From: Mansonella perstans
Taxonomy: Eukaryota; Nematoda; Chromadorea; Rhabditida; Onchocercidae
DNA length: 64,000 bases
Assembly (NCBI GenBank): GCA_037074765.1
Contig: JBAMDO010000071.1
Span: forward strand, 62,001-126,000
Reading direction: 5' to 3'
In this document: positions 1 to 13,509 of the stretch, one piece after another
Layout of the letters: each line of letters opens with the position of its first letter
Position numbering within the stretch: position 1 is the stretch's first letter
Position numbers and translations under genes: made by a program
Notes under the pieces: generated by a model
What the model was told of the DNA's origin: nothing
What the model saw: the letters and a program-made list of their open reading frames with translations, nothing else
Databases searched by the model: none

Positions 1-2594
1 ATTTTCATTTCTTCGCTAATCTATAAATTTGGTCGGACAGAAGAACTATGGGGATGAAAGCTAACCACAATTACGGACTGCGTCTTTCAGCCGAACAGTT
101 GTGGAGTTAGTAATTAACAACTGCTGGGCAATTCAGAGATTTCATGATACTCAGTACATAAGGTGCATATACCGTTCTAATTTTTTTTTTTTCTTTCACT
201 TTGAGGGTTGAATGAGATGATTTAATAAAGAAACAGTTTTTGACAATAAGATTAATTCTTCTCTAATTCCTGAATCAGTCCATTTTATTTTTTGCTGTGA
301 AGTTACCCACTTTTTTCAGAATTTTTTTAAAAAATTTGTTCAAAGTGGGTGATTGTTAAAATTTAAGAACAGTTGAAAAGAAATAAATATATCGGAACAC
401 TATCAAAGTAGCCTACCTTCAAAGATGTTCATAAAACGTTTGTTTTTTTCTTTTATAGTGTAGTCTATAGTTTATCAGAGAAACTTGCCAGTCCAATCTT
501 GCACCAGTTTTGCACATGTCGATTCATGTATTCAGTTATCTTTATTTCGTCCCCTCTTAATTTACTATGCTCTTTTTTTTTTCTCACTTTTGCTTGTCTT
601 GAACTGGAAAATTTGGAAAATAACTTGCTATTAACAGCTTTGATAAGGCATAAATAAACTCGACTTATTTTTTGAAAATTATCATCTCCCAGGAGTAAAT
701 CCTATACTATACTGTAAGTTCCACAACTTTTGTCACTAGCAAAATAACACTGACGAGAATGCAGAAGCTCTGCAAATCATTTAGTAAAAATAAATATTTT
801 GAAGTGAAAAACAAACTCAGTTTTGTGCAAAGATTTTTAATTTTTGAACGTAAAGATTCAGGCACAACATTGTTCAAGATAATTTAATTACAAAGAAATA
901 GAAATATTGGGAAATTTACGCCAATGTTTCTAATCATATTTTGTGATAAAGTTTACAAAACAAAATGGAAGAATAGCGATAAATCTCTTTTCTAAAAAGT
1001 TGAACAGATTCAATAATAAGGCTAAAAGTGATAGATATCCCTGCATTTTTGAAACTTAAACATCAAGGGTATTCGAAATAATGAATGATCCATGATGGTG
1101 GATAAATAATTGAAATGAAATTGAAAAAAACTGAAAGAAAATTTACCGATGTCTTTGGAGCTGTACGATTACACAAAGTATCGAGATGGTTGCGAGACAG
1201 AAATTGAAGAATGAATGGGGTCGGATTCACGCTAAAGTGAACTGACGATCAAATCAGTATCGAAGAGAAATGCAGAAGTGTTGAACTTTTGAAACGGAAG
1301 TTGAAATATTGAAGGCTATATGTAACAGAAATACACATTTCGAAGAAGGTACGCAGAGTTCGAAGGGAAATACACGGAATTCGAAGAAATATGGAATACA
1401 AAAAAATTAGAATTAAAATTTGATCGGAAAAGTTTCGAATAAAAGCAACTAGAAACAAACAAGATCACAAACACCTATCCAAGGTATCCTGGCATAGTAT
1501 TCTGGATTGGATTATCATCCTACTATTAGAAAAATAGCTTTACTGAATGAGCAGAGAGTCTCAGTGGACTATAAAGGAAATCCTGCAAAAGATTTAAATT
1601 ATAAAAGATGTATTATTTTATTTGTCAAATTTATTTGTCATCTTACTGCATTTTATGGTCAGCAGTAACTTGACCAAACTTGATGGTGATGCGATAGTGT
1701 ACAAACTTTGAGGATTAGTTGACTTGACTCAAGCTACTCAGTCTTTTCGGTGGAAAGACCTGAAAAAGTGAAGATCTATTCAATAAGGACGAGTGATACA
1801 TAGCTAAAAATCTGGAAGTACTAAAACTCAAAATACTTTAAGGCTTAGCTTGATTCTAAATCACTGTTAAAGTCTCAAAGTCTAAATTAAAAAAAACATA
1901 AAAGTGCCAAAATAAGCCAGTTATAGACAACTGGGAAAGAATTTATTAATTCTGATGTAGGATGAGTATAAGTATTCTCAAAGACATGAAAATGATCCAT
2001 CGACCTTGGCAAAAAAATTTCTTACTAGTATGAACTGACTGATCGAAGAAGAAAAAAAAGCTTCATATTCTTCTTACTTTTCTCCTACTGTCCACTCTGC
2101 GAAGAGTTAATACTTAGTTTCGTTGGTGTATTATGGGTCGCCGTATTTCGATGTTTGAGTCGAGAATCATGAAAGCTCAGATAATTGTGACCTCGTGACA
2201 GTAGGATCAAACTCATTCCTACCCCAATCAACGATTTTATCCATACTTTAAGTCTAAAATCAAGGAAATTATATATAAACAAAACTGCATTGCTAATGGC
2301 TACACAATCAAATTAAAACAATCGCTCATACGTATGGGCATTATGAAGTAGCAAAATTTTGTGTAGGAGAACAGAACTCACTAATTAATCTTTTTTCTTT
2401 GAAAAACGGAGGAAAAAATCTAAGCTGCCTATTCTGTGCAATAATGACAGACAATACTCACTTCAAAATTTTCTAACAATACTTTCTGCTTTGCAGTGAA
2501 AAGCAACCCTTGCAATCTTCAAATTAACAAAAGATAAAAGCATTCTTCCCTCAAATATTCCTACTTACAATGTCTTATGGGAAAGCAGCACATC
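1..2594. other. AT-rich spacer, no supported gene
   Basis: No exon-like block with consistent splice phases was seen on either strand. The short ORFs here (for example on the minus strand at 1249-1458 and 2085-2282) have the Phe/Leu/Ile/Asn-rich make-up of chance AT-rich frames. The part next to 2594 should hold the 3' UTR of the minus-strand membrane protein gene; I saw no clear AATAAA there. Confidence 0.5.
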
Positions 2595-3044
2595 TTACGT
2601 TTTCGGTAAAATATCTTTGAGAAATATAACGGCAAACAATGATCCATATGTAAATATGACAGCTGCAAATACGCTATATTCAACACGTTTCCAACTACTC
2701 AAACGATTCATATGCGGTCGAAAATAGACCGCAAAGCCAGGACCTAGTGTAGCCGTGCAGAGTATTGCAAATTCCGCCGCCAAATCATGAATTCCAAAAT
2801 ATCTAAATCAAGAAAGAGATTCTTAATATTAGACACAGCATAATTTAGCACAGCAGTAATGTTTTGAAGTTATGAATTGTATCATACCTGGGCAATAAGA
2901 CTGGTGAAAGAATATGTATAGAGTATAGCGAGTGGCTCAATGCTCCAACCATTGGTATGTAATGTGCCAAAGTTGTTCGAGTCGTAAGCGGCGGAAATAA
3001 TAACCGCTTCCATTTGCTAACTCGTTGATAAATGCTGAGCATTT
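2595..3044 (-). CDS. small multi-pass membrane protein, two exons, family unknown
   Basis: Two exons are read on the minus strand: 2888-3044 (ATG at 3042-3040) and 2595-2802. The donor CAG|GTATGA and acceptor GATTTAG join in phase through a split Arg codon, giving 120 residues ending ILPKT-stop. The ATG lies two bases after a good acceptor (TGTTACAG), so it may be the spliced-leader site; a further upstream exon cannot be excluded. The protein starts with a basic stretch (MLSIYQRVSKWKR). It then has hydrophobic segments at roughly residues 30-50, 58-80 and 95-113, separated by short basic loops (RPHMNR, SSWKR), as in a three-helix membrane protein of the ER or mitochondria. I do not recognise the family, so no function is given. 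The reading frame, splice sites and unbiased amino-acid use support a real gene. Confidence 0.65.
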
Positions 3045-4579
3045 CTGTAACAGAAAATGAATTTCCAATTCAATTGGATTGCAAATTCAAATATGTCTTT
3101 ATTCAAAAGAAATGTGTTATCAGATCAATCTAAATTTTAAATATAAATACTTTGTACGAAATTACGCGCATTTTGTACGAAATTAAAAATTTCAGACTGA
3201 ATATTGAAATAAATTTTTTCCTAGAAAAAATGGATGGTAATTCAATTTGAACTATAGGATCCAAAATATCTCATCAGCAATTAAATAAAACTATGCCAAG
3301 TTTCATCTTAAATCAATTCAAATTAGAAATTAATTCAAATAAATATTGCAAGCTGAAAATTCGATTCAAATTTCAAATTTATCAATTTTAACTCCAAACA
3401 TTTCTTTCGTAAATAAGAAACAAATGAGCAGTTGAATTGAAATTCAATTTTTTTTTGAAATTCAAATTTTTTTTTTTTTGAAAGAATACACAACAACACA
3501 ACAAAGAGAGAGAGAGAGAAGTTAAACTTAAGCTTAAAATCCTAATTTCTACGAAAAAGTCATAAGCCTGAAATATGGCGGGCACATCCAATCTGATTAT
3601 CCAGCCTTTATCCAGCAATGGTACGCATCGTTAAATTTTGATTGGGATAAAGGGTTGCGTAGCGTCATATATTTATTAGCTGAAGAATAAAAGAAAAGCG
3701 TTCGTGGATGGATTGACTGTCAATGAGGATGGAAGGTAATTGTTATTATCCATTCATTAAAATTTTGTTTATTAATTAAAATTAATAAATTTAAATTTAA
3801 ATTGGAAGTTTGTTAAAATTTGGAATAGAAAATGTTTTCAATCATATCAATGAAAGTTACTTTGCAAATTCCACTCTTATATATTCACAAGCAATCTTCA
3901 TGGAAAAATATGTTAAAATTACTTTTGTCGTTTAATTTCTTATCAGAAATATAATCAGCACTACATTTGTTACTAATAAATTATCTATGGTATATTGGAG
4001 TTTTTTCTCGACAGTCATAACAGTGAATAAGATTTACTTTCAGATACATAATGTGGATAATGATACTGTATCATACGCATACTTCATTTTATTTCAGAAA
4101 TCACGCCATATATTTTATTTTTTAATTATTTTAAACTTTTTCTAAATTATGAAATAGAAAATATTTTTAAGAATGCATGCAAATAATATCTGAAATTAAA
4201 AGCAAAAAAAAAAAAAATTTTCATATTAGTATTACTTATGTGTTATTACTAAATTACTAATTACTTCTGGTTAATTATTTGTTATATATCATAAATTACT
4301 TTATCATTCCTCTTTAATTACTTTTCATATGTTATCAGTACTAATCAGATAAAGTATAAATAAAGGAATTTTATTATAATACTAATATACTAATATAAAA
4401 TTTTGCCATTTTCAAGTTTAAATTGCAGAAATTCATACATGATTGCATGCAAATTAGCAGACATTCAATAGAAATATATAGAAAGGCAATTACACATACA
4501 ACAGACAAAAGACATATCCTAGAAGAGAAGGTGACGAAGATGATGGATACTAAATATGATTTTATGTACTGAAGTGATA

Positions 4580-4713
4580 TTCAATAGGTACAGGTGATAA
4601 TGGTTCACTGTATGCAATAGGTATAGGTGATAATGGTTCACTGTTATTCAATAGATATGGGTGATAATTGTTCACTTTATTCAATAGATGCAGATGATAG
4701 TGGTTGACTTTTA
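4580..4713. repeat. minisatellite, 33-34 bp unit, four copies
   Basis: Four diverged head-to-tail copies of a unit beginning TTCAATAG and containing GGTGATAATGGTTCACT. Copies differ by point changes, so the array is old. It is not part of a reading frame. Confidence 0.8.
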
Positions 4714-5710
4714 TTCAGATGAAAGACTACAAACAAACAATATTATTTTTTTCGTTCATTTCTTTTTCACTATCCCTTTCGATTTTTTTTTCTCTTCTTT
4801 CACACAAAAATTTTCGGAAATTTCAATCATTTCAGTTTCCAATTATCCTCGTAAAGGTACAAACCATCAATGGCCAGTGATCTAAAGGGGTGCATGTTGT
4901 AGTATGGAGGAGTAAGGAAACTTGTTCTTATAACTTAAGATATTAGTTTATTTTTTAGAATAAAGAATTAGATAATGATAGTAATGATAATTGAACAGTG
5001 CTGTTAAAAATGTATAGTGGTAATGGTGATAAGAATGATAATAGGTCGTAATGGAGAAAATATGATGAATAGGAGGAAACGAAAAGTCAATTGTTTTCTT
5101 AGTGCTTGATTATAATTTTTGATTTTACAATTTTCAAACTGGGAAATTTAATCGGAGGTAGGTGTATTGGATCGATGAATTAGTATGGGTGATTTTTCTT
5201 CGTGGAATTTTCTCGAAGGTTTTCTTCGCTAACACTTATTTATCCAAATTATTCGATCCACTATTAAATCAATGGAGCAAAATTCAATTAATCAGTTTTT
5301 CAGCCTACTAATAATTAGTGTTCTCTCTTCTAATTAAATCATTTTGAAAATTTGGAAATAAAAACTTAGCCAAACAAAACAATAAGGGATTGGAAGTGTT
5401 GGAAAAATTGAACACAAAGAAAGATTGCTGAAAAGGAATTGCAAGGAAAAACTCAAAAAATGAGGACAGAGGAGACACAATTAATGGCAGCAATGACAGA
5501 TGCGATCAGTGGTTGTTGAGATGTTAAACTTCAGTATGTCGATAAATTGATACAATTCATCATTGTAATACACATTTAGAAAATATTATTGAGAATATAA
5601 GCTACTCAATCACAATCGATCCCCTTGGATTTCGAATTGTTAAATTTTACGGAAAGTTTTCAATTATATTTCACACATTTGACAAAAATATTCTTTACCA
5701 CTCACGTAAG

Positions 5711-5838
5711 TATGTGTGTGTGTATGTGTGTATGTGTGTGTGTATGTGTGTGTGTATGTGTGTGTATGTGTGTGCGTATGTGTGTGTACGTATGTGTGTG
5801 TGTATGTGTCTACATGTGTGTGTGTGTATGTGTGTGTT
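5711..5838. repeat. TG/TATG microsatellite
   Basis: Alternating TG with regular TATG interruptions over about 128 bases. Apparent Cys/Val or His/Thr proteins on the two strands are translations of the repeat. Confidence 0.95.
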
Positions 5839-6436
5839 TTCTTCATGATAAAAAAGAAAAAAAAACTTATTGATCAGCAATTGCATAATCACACAGATCA
5901 TTTCTGAGTGATCAGAATGTGTTGAAAGCTTTGCCCCTTAAATCCATCGTACACATATGATACTTGATTGTTTGTTTAAGATGGTGCAAATTAAATTTAA
6001 TATTTATCAGTTTTAAAATGGAATTGTCCTTTCATTTTCACAATTTTAAAACAAAAAATTTCATTTGTTTTTTGTTATGAAAGCTTGTTTTTGAGAGCTT
6101 TTTCATTTCATCATTTCTTCATTGCAATTTGCTTTTTTGCAAGAAGAAAGAAGCAAAAATTTGAACGAAGAAAAGCCATGTTGTTGAAGGAATATCGGAG
6201 AATTAAAAAACGGGAAATATTTGCTAGAACAAAACAAGTCAAACGTTGTCAATATCTCTGTGGTATGTGGGACATCAAATATCAATGAACATTTATGAGT
6301 AATTTATGAGATTATCAAATAAACAGTTCGATTTTAAACAGAATTCTTTGAACTACTTCAAAATTCAAATTTAATATTATCTGAACAAAAAACGATTGCT
6401 ACAATTTTCCTGCTACAACATTCTCTTCGATATACT

Positions 6437-6437
<1 letters not shown>

Positions 6438-6472
<35 letters not shown>
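6438..6472. repeat. poly(T) tract, 35 bases
   Basis: Uninterrupted T run in the spacer. Similar runs occur at 9697-9724 (inside an intron), 20313-20338 (inside an I-SMAD intron) and 26542-26568. Confidence 0.95.
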
Positions 6473-6474
<2 letters not shown>

Positions 6475-8919
6475 TTTTAATTTTTTTTTCTCTTCTTTTA
6501 TGGTCGTTAAAAAAAGTTAAACGGTTTGATTTAATTTCTTCTTCGTAAAATGTATGATATCACATTGCAGATGTGCTGGTATCATTAGCATAACACTATT
6601 CAATAAAGCATTCTTTTGAAGGAAGGAGAAAAAATTGGCAATGAAATAAATTGCTGCTTTAGGGGACTATTTTAGTTTTTACCATAGGACAAGAGTAGTA
6701 AGAACAAGAGAGAAGTTAATTTTTCCAGTTAGTCTATAAATGATGTTAGTAAAATAGTTAAATTGAAGGTCAAATGTTAAGTTGAGTTTTCAAGCAGGAT
6801 GTTATATTTCACTCTTTGTTTATTCAATGCAAAAGTTACAAATAATTTTTTCTTCTTTTTTTTTACATATTTATAATATTTTTATTTTAAACAAGAACAA
6901 AATTATTGCTTGAAATTTGTGCATTTCATGTTTTTCTTCGATAATCACTTACTTTTACTGTCACTTCTTTTATTTTTGAAATTGCCATATTTGCGATAAA
7001 AAAATAGATTAAGAGGCTGCAAAGCTTTTCTTGACCATTGTTTGATCAATTACTGATATCATCTGTGCACACTAATAACACAGTAGCAATATACCACTCT
7101 GAAGGATGATCATGTTGATTACGACAGATGGTATCGGTGATAATAAGATTTGAATGGTCACTACAACGGCAAGGTAAAATATAAGACAGCTACAAATGAA
7201 CACGATGACAGTTATTTTCCACAAACACTGAAGTCCAAAACTAATCACTGAAGCTGGTTATTAATTAAATGAGCAGTTTGTTATGTAATATTGATGATTG
7301 GACAGATACAAAACAATTAGTTCAAGTATTATATAACTTCAATATTAAACTTTAAGTCATTCCGATAAAGCGAATTGTAATGGGGATGAAGCAACGAACT
7401 ATAGCTTTTGCTACAAACTTTTGGATTTAAAAAAAAAAAAAAGACAACATCAAGGAATTTCTCAAATTTCTATGATAATCAGAGATGCTTACTGAAATGA
7501 AGCTTTTTACTCGTCTTCTTTCCTTCCTTTATTCCAAACGAACATTTATCATCGAATGTTTGAAAGCATAAATACAATTGGTTTACATATTAAATTTCTG
7601 TTATTAAATTCTAGGATTAAATTCTAGAAAATTCGAATTAAATCTGTTCTATTACTCATTTGCTGCAAAAATTGAAATTTGAAAATTTCAAGCAAATATT
7701 TCACTTTTTGATGTCAAACCGTAAAAGTTCATTGAGACTTTTTTGTATTTGATTAATTTTTCTGGAACGGAGCGAAATTATAACCGAAAATATTTATGCG
7801 ATAGATTAAATGAGCAACAATGTTTGATATCACATACACAACGGTAAATTTATTTCAGCCATTTGTTTTTACTGGTTAATCATAGTTTATTATTTAAAAA
7901 TTTTTTCCTTTTTTTTTTGTATTTAAGAGAATTATGAATGAGCGCGTAAACAACTATTTATTAAATTCATACAGGCTTATTGAACTGATAAAAATGTTAT
8001 TCATTTCATACCATTACTAAAACCATTCATTTGCTCTGATAAATAAACGATGCTGGTTTGACAAAGAAATCGAGCCAAAATTTTCCTGTATTCATTAACG
8101 GATTGCTCATCATCATTTGTTAACATAAAGGTAAATTTGAAAATGTGACAATAAATGGATTATTAGAATTGCTTTTTTTTCATTCTTTACTGATATAGTA
8201 ATCACTATCACAACAGGAATAAAACTTGTTTAGGGATTACTGCAACAATTTCATCTGTACCCCAAATTGTGACATTAATTGTGACATCAATGTGACATTA
8301 ATTAGAGGAACAGTGATTTCAAGAATGTTCATCTTTAATAACATTGAAGTTAGACACAAATGAAATTCAATTTAGCAGTCAAAACAAAAATTGCTGCATG
8401 TATGAATAATCTGTTTCCCATTTGCATGAAAGGAGAGAAGTTATGATTTGCATAAGGCAAGTCCTTTTTTGTTTTCTACAAGTCTGGGATTTTTTCTGAA
8501 GCCTATCATAGCACTATCATCCATGATTTCTTACTGTCAGCACTTCTTCTACACACATTGCCTCCAGTTGTCACTCATTGCACTGTCAGATAAACTGTTT
8601 TCCATTAAAATTGCCAAATACCATTGACTAAAAAAAAATTTCTTCCAACGAATGTTATAACTGATTTAGGCATTTTAGCAGTTAGCCAAGAATTTTTTGA
8701 ATTCTGTACTACAAACTGTCAGCGCTTTTGTCTTCACACTTCCTATTTGTTCTCCACAATTTAAATTTGACCTTAATTTCAACAGTTTTAAATGATAGTT
8801 TTAAATTTAACCAATTCATTGGTTAGTTGTATTTATTCAAAATGGATAACTGATAGTATTTTTATTAATAAAATTAATTTTTTTAAAAAAAAGATTTTTC
8901 AGGAAAAATTCAACTTTCA

Positions 8920-9695
8920 ATGTTCTTCGTTGTCTTTTTCATATTTGCTTTGTGTGATGCAATATGGGTAAATTTTACAATTCAGAAATCAAGAAATCAT
9001 TTATTAAATTAATTGACATTCTGTGATCGTTATTTTATTTCTATTTATTTTGATTTTTACACATGCAATTTGAGATTAGCGAAGAATATTGGACAACGGT
9101 CAACAAAGATGGTTCTTTACTTGGTGATCGAACTATCAAAGACTTCTTTACATTTCACACTGCCCATTTCAATGTACCTATGAGAAAAGCATTTGTCGCA
9201 TTTTGGTAAATCTATTATTCATTTCTTTCATTCAGGTGATCTGTTTAGTGATCTGCTATTCAATTGTCCAATTTAAATGACCTATTTGGACATATAGAAA
9301 TATGCAAAATTACAATAAAAGTCAAATTAATGAATAATCAAACCATACTTCCATATTATTATTATTTTCTCTTTTCATTACTGATAATCTCTGATTTGTG
9401 AAGCAACTCAGCAACTTTGGGACAGTCAATAGTTTCATCAAAAATGGCTCAGGTAATTCCCAAATTTTGTGTGCCTATACTTTGATGATATGCCGTATTG
9501 TATTCAGGTGAATATTTAGGGTGACGCATGATGAACTTGGCCAATACGAAACATTTGGCCATGCCTATTTGGTTCAAAATGGAGTCTGTGCTCGTTTTGC
9601 AGATCGTTATCAGAAGGCCAAAACGATCTGTGGCGGGTTTCGTGTACTTTCGAGAAGTAACAATGAAGGAGATTTAGCGTAATTCTTGAGAAACT

Positions 9696-9728
<33 letters not shown>

Positions 9729-11319
9729 CTTTAGCAGATTTCTTTGATGTTTGATTTTTGGCTTTTTAAACAAAAATCTCTGGTGAAAAATAAAATAATC
9801 ATTTCCTGTCCACTTATCCACCTGTGAATCGAAATTATCATTATGGATTGACGCTGGAAAAGGTAGGAGGAAGCGGGAAGATAAACAGTGGGAAAATATG
9901 GCCAAAATAAAAAATTCCAATTTGTTGAATCGATCCTCTTAGCCATCAGGTTAGCATTTTATCTTAATCTTAATTTTTTAGATTTAAATTCGTGCAGGCT
10001 GGACAGGCCAACATTAATGAGGCAGTGGAATATCATGACAGACAAGTGGCTAAGATTATAAGCTGGACAAAAAATGAGGTATGGTACGGTAGTGCTTATA
10101 TGAAGGAAGCATTTGCCGAAGGTATCGATTTTGAAAGTGAATATGTCAAGGTAAACAAGTATCGTAATTTATCTTCGTTGCAGTTGCATCATTTCATAAT
10201 GGAAAATGAAAATGAATGAAACTGAAAAAGTCATAGAAAAAAGAGACATTTAGAAGTTCCAATAAAAAAGTGAATCTCATTTTAAACTTAAATTAAATTT
10301 ATCGAATCAGTCATGCGTTTGAATGAATATTAAGTTTCATTTTTTGAAACTGTAAACAGTTTATCTCGCACATTCCTCAGTTCCGCTCCCTTGAAGTCGG
10401 ATAATGGCGAAAAGGAAGGCTTTTCTGTTTCAGGCTGTTCTTCTTTTCCATTTTTGCAAGTAGAATCCAGGCTTCCTTTTTCTCTCTTCCTTAGAAATCA
10501 TTCCAATTAACTTCATTTTAGTGTCATATTGATTTGCAGATATCGTATGTTGACGATCCGTTCTCCTATCAACAGAATGTTTATATCCTCATACGATGCA
10601 ATAAGGATGATCCGGAAGCTGGGAAATCGCAATACCACTCATATTATCATGATCCAGAAGAAAAACATCAATTGTATTTTCTTTCTTACATATAATAATT
10701 TAACATGGCCAGTATTTTCTTTCTTACATTGATAATTAGAACAACAAATAATTATATTAGGAAATTGATTTTGTTTACTTATTTGATGCGTCAGGTCATT
10801 GTGTAAAGATGACAAATTAAAATCGTGAAGTCTTTAGATTGATTATCAATAATTCAGCGGTTTTAACCGGATTAAGCAATTGATAACGTTTTCACGGCTT
10901 ACATCGTGATAACATCAGTAATGTACTTTCTGAGCGTCCACTTCACCGAAGTTTTCAAATCAAATTTTGTTAAATAGTAAGATCAGAAGATGTTGCATTA
11001 ATGCTATCCTACAAATACTGATTTCACTAAATAGTTTTACCAAATAATTTCAATCGCTATTTGATATCATTTCAGAAAAATCCCTAGTAAATGGTTGTGG
11101 TTTAATCAACAAGGCCTGCAAATATTACGTCATACACAGCAGTTACGTGAACAACAAATTAAACATGAACAAAAAAAGCGTAAAAATGTGGAACGGCTTA
11201 GATATCAGCAGCGACAGTACGAACAAAGATATTCAACGGCAGAACGATCATATTCGATAGATGATGAACCTGATGAAAAATGGAAATTTTATGGAGGCGC
11301 TGACTCTTATTTTCTTTGA
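8920..11319 (+). CDS. secreted protein of unknown family, six exons
   Basis: Exons: 8920-8967, 9075-9205, 9520-9678, 9982-10150, 10540-10673 and 11076-11319, together 885 bases (294 residues), all phases consistent. The ATG lies 17 bases after a strong acceptor (GATTTTTCAG), which suits spliced-leader addition. Residues 1-15 (MFFVVFFIFALCDAI) form a signal peptide. The middle has Trp/Tyr-rich conserved-looking blocks (SEEYWTTVNKDG, ISWTKNEVWYGSAY) and a few cysteines (VCARF, TICGGF, LIRCNK). The last exon, residues 214-294, is a basic Gln/Arg/Glu-rich helix (LREQQIKHEQKKRKNVER) followed by an acidic stretch and KWKFYGGADSYFL-stop. The exon 2 acceptor is weak (TTTGAG). I skip an open segment at 9411-9451 because using it breaks the frame into the next exon. 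I do not recognise the family; export from the cell is inferred from the signal peptide only. Confidence 0.75.
9697..9724. repeat. poly(T) tract, 28 bases, intronic
   Basis: T run in the third intron of the secreted-protein gene. Confidence 0.95.
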
Positions 11320-12390
11320 AAAAACTCCTGTAGAACTTTAGGAAATTATTCACACACACACAAATTGACTTTGTTCATGTATGCGTGCTTAATTTTAGAG
11401 TCTTTGTCATGATGGAATCTTGAGAAAATTTAGAATAGAAGCTAAAAGATTTTCTTAACTGAATTTTACTCAAATTTCATCTTATTTCTATATTAGCCAA
11501 CAATATCATCGGCACAAAAAATCCACTTAATTAAGCAAACTTCTTCTTTCGTTACTTGCACAATGGAAGTCAGACTAAAGTTCTACAAGATGAGGATGTT
11601 TCTGTATTTTCTATGTAAATTTTACTTGAACTCTGCCATTTCCTTATTTCTGCCATTTCACTCTATCCCGATAGTTTCCCTCACATTTGTCAAAATCTCA
11701 GTTAGAATAAGATACAATTGTATTTATCAACAAAACTCAAACTAATATCAATTTCCAAAATACCAAAATCAAATATCAAAGAACGATAACTATACGCTAT
11801 TTTATAATATTTAGGCGAAGCAAGTAAGCAAATTACTTGTTAACAAACTAAAATGCATTACACAAGAAATGTGTTATGCGATCATTGAAGCAGTGACATG
11901 TTCCACCTAGATATTTTCTTTCCGATATCAGCATGTCGGAATTAACAGACAAATTTGCTAAATGTACGAATAACTGATTCATTAACAGGTAACTTTTATT
12001 TTCTCTAATTTGGTTGTTTTGATGATTTCGTAAAAATCAGTGACATTTGACAGAATTCGGAATTTTCATTAGTTAATCCAATTTTTTAAATAATTTCAAC
12101 AAAGTTAGCTATTTCATAATACCATTAAAATTCCTTCGATAGATTCTTTTTTCTATTCCTTTTTTTTTACTTAGCTTGTAATAACTAAATTTTATCACAT
12201 TCTAAATTCTAGGCAAAGACAATTATCAGAAATTCTTCATTTTAATTAACTCATTAAGCAATGATCTTAATTATTTCCATCAGCTATTTTATTATTTTCC
12301 TTCTTCCTTTCATCAAAAAACTAAAATATTTCGTTGCGATCATCTAAGTGTAAGTGCCATTATTTGTTGCTAATACATTTAGGATAAGCG
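11320..12390. other. short spacer after the secreted-protein gene
   Basis: AT-rich, with the 3' UTR of the upstream gene at its start and a short CA run near 11352. An ORF at 11563-11745 (plus) is dominated by Phe/Leu/Tyr and has no splice or start support. Nothing else is seen. Confidence 0.45.
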
Positions 12391-13067
12391 ATGTTTTCAT
12401 ATCGGCGATACGAAGTGAACAATAACCAATTAAAGATATTTGATTTTAATTTCTCTGCTAGTAATGTTTGTTTCTCTATTTTAAATTTACGTTTTCAAAA
12501 TTCTGAGCTGAAATTTTCAACTCAAAGTAAATCAAACTTGCAGTCCATTGAAACATCACTATTATTATCTTTTTATATTTTATACACTAACATCTGACCA
12601 TAGAGAAATATGTATGCAATAATTGTCTTAAATTTTATATTTTTTATGAGATATTTTATTGAAAAAATTCCTACAAATTAAGCAGTTTATATTGTTGTCA
12701 TTATCATGCACTGAACTAAAATTGTCACCTAAAAAACTAACATTTTTACTCATTGCAAATCGATTTTATTAATGTCATAATAACTTCTCTTTCTCATTCT
12801 CATTTCAATACACAATTAATCAGTGATATGATACAGACGAAACACCAGATAAGTTGGGAATCAATTCAGAACTTGCCAAAAAAGAAATAATAGAAATAGC
12901 AATTAATGAAATTCTAAACGAAAGAATATCATTAGTATTAACGGAATATTGCTTTGTGAAGAAAATGCGGCATGTCTTTTTATTTTCTATATTCTCTATT
13001 TCAGGATTATATATGTAATCCTGATAACGATAAACCATACAAGCAACAGAAGATGCATTTTGCATAG
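12391..13067 (+). CDS. candidate small gene, three exons, product unknown
   Basis: Exons 12391-12460 (or to 12526), 12837-12955 and 13005-13067 join in frame to give 83 (or 105) residues. The ATG follows the acceptor ACATTTAG by seven bases. Two in-phase donors, CTA|GTAATG and AAA|GTAAAT, are possible for exon 1. The second intron would be only 49 bases and ends in a very good TATTTCAG. The protein has a basic start (MFSYRRYE), an amphipathic helix (SELAKKEIIEIAINEILNER) and a polar tail (DYICNPDNDKPYKQQK). The helix and tail look unlike the Phe/Leu/Asn-rich chance ORFs nearby, and all phases fit, but the gene is short and no family is recognised. The opposite-strand ORF at 12820-13074 is taken as its shadow. 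Confidence 0.45.
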
Positions 13068-13239
13068 TATACATAAATCATAATTATTAAAATAATCGCA
13101 CTAGCTTTTTTTCCATATAATTTCATTTGCTATCTTTTGACCTTGAATTCTCACTTAAATAAGTTGACCAGAATCATTGATTTAGCAAACAGTGATATTG
13201 TTGAATTACCGAAATAGACATAAAATTTTATAAATTAAG

Positions 13240-13509
13240 ATGGTGAGATACGAAAAAGTTAACAAATGGGGTTGTGTTACAAAGGAATATCGGTACTTCC
13301 TTAAAAATCACAAAGGCCATACCAAGCGTCCATTTAACCTCTATGATGACCTCTGGTGAGCTTACTTAAAGTCCTGTCTTTAATTTTGACATGTATAAAA
13401 GCAATTTTTATAATCAAACGATTCCTCTTACCACTTCCATCATCATCTCTTCCTCATTTTTTTACATTTGATGTCTTCCAGTTATTATTTATCGAAAATT
13501 ACTATGTAA
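13240..13509 (+). CDS. candidate small basic protein, possibly two exons
   Basis: An ATG at 13240 opens a frame rich in charged and aromatic residues (VNKWGCVTKEYRYFLKNH, then KGHTKRPFNLYDDL). Unspliced it stops after 39 residues at TGG TGA. If the good donor TCTG|GTGAGC (after 13355) is used with the acceptor GTCTTCCAG before 13482, the frame continues to a stop at 13507-13509, giving 47 residues. It lies 170 bases after the previous candidate on the same strand and could instead be a later exon of it. Function unknown. Confidence 0.3.

Larger units (their letters stand above)
3045..8919. other. intergenic spacer with repeats
   Basis: About 5.9 kb without a supported gene. It holds a four-copy minisatellite (4580-4713), a TG-type microsatellite (5711-5838), a T35 run (6438-6472) and otherwise AT-rich DNA. 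A slightly GC-richer patch at 3540-3670 could be the promoter or leader region of the minus-strand membrane protein gene, since it lies just upstream of it. The frames at 3388-3618 (minus) and 6085-6288 (plus) have no start, splice or composition support. Confidence 0.5.

Noticed and set aside
5625..5907. Cys/Val-rich and His/Thr-rich proteins
   Set aside because: Translation of the TG microsatellite on both strands; the same applies at 44011-44196.
9411..9451. Open segment between exons 2 and 3 of the secreted-protein gene, flanked by possible splice sites
   Set aside because: With any acceptor the frame into the next exon (GGTGACGCAT) hits a stop; skipping it gives a clean Trp codon across the junction.
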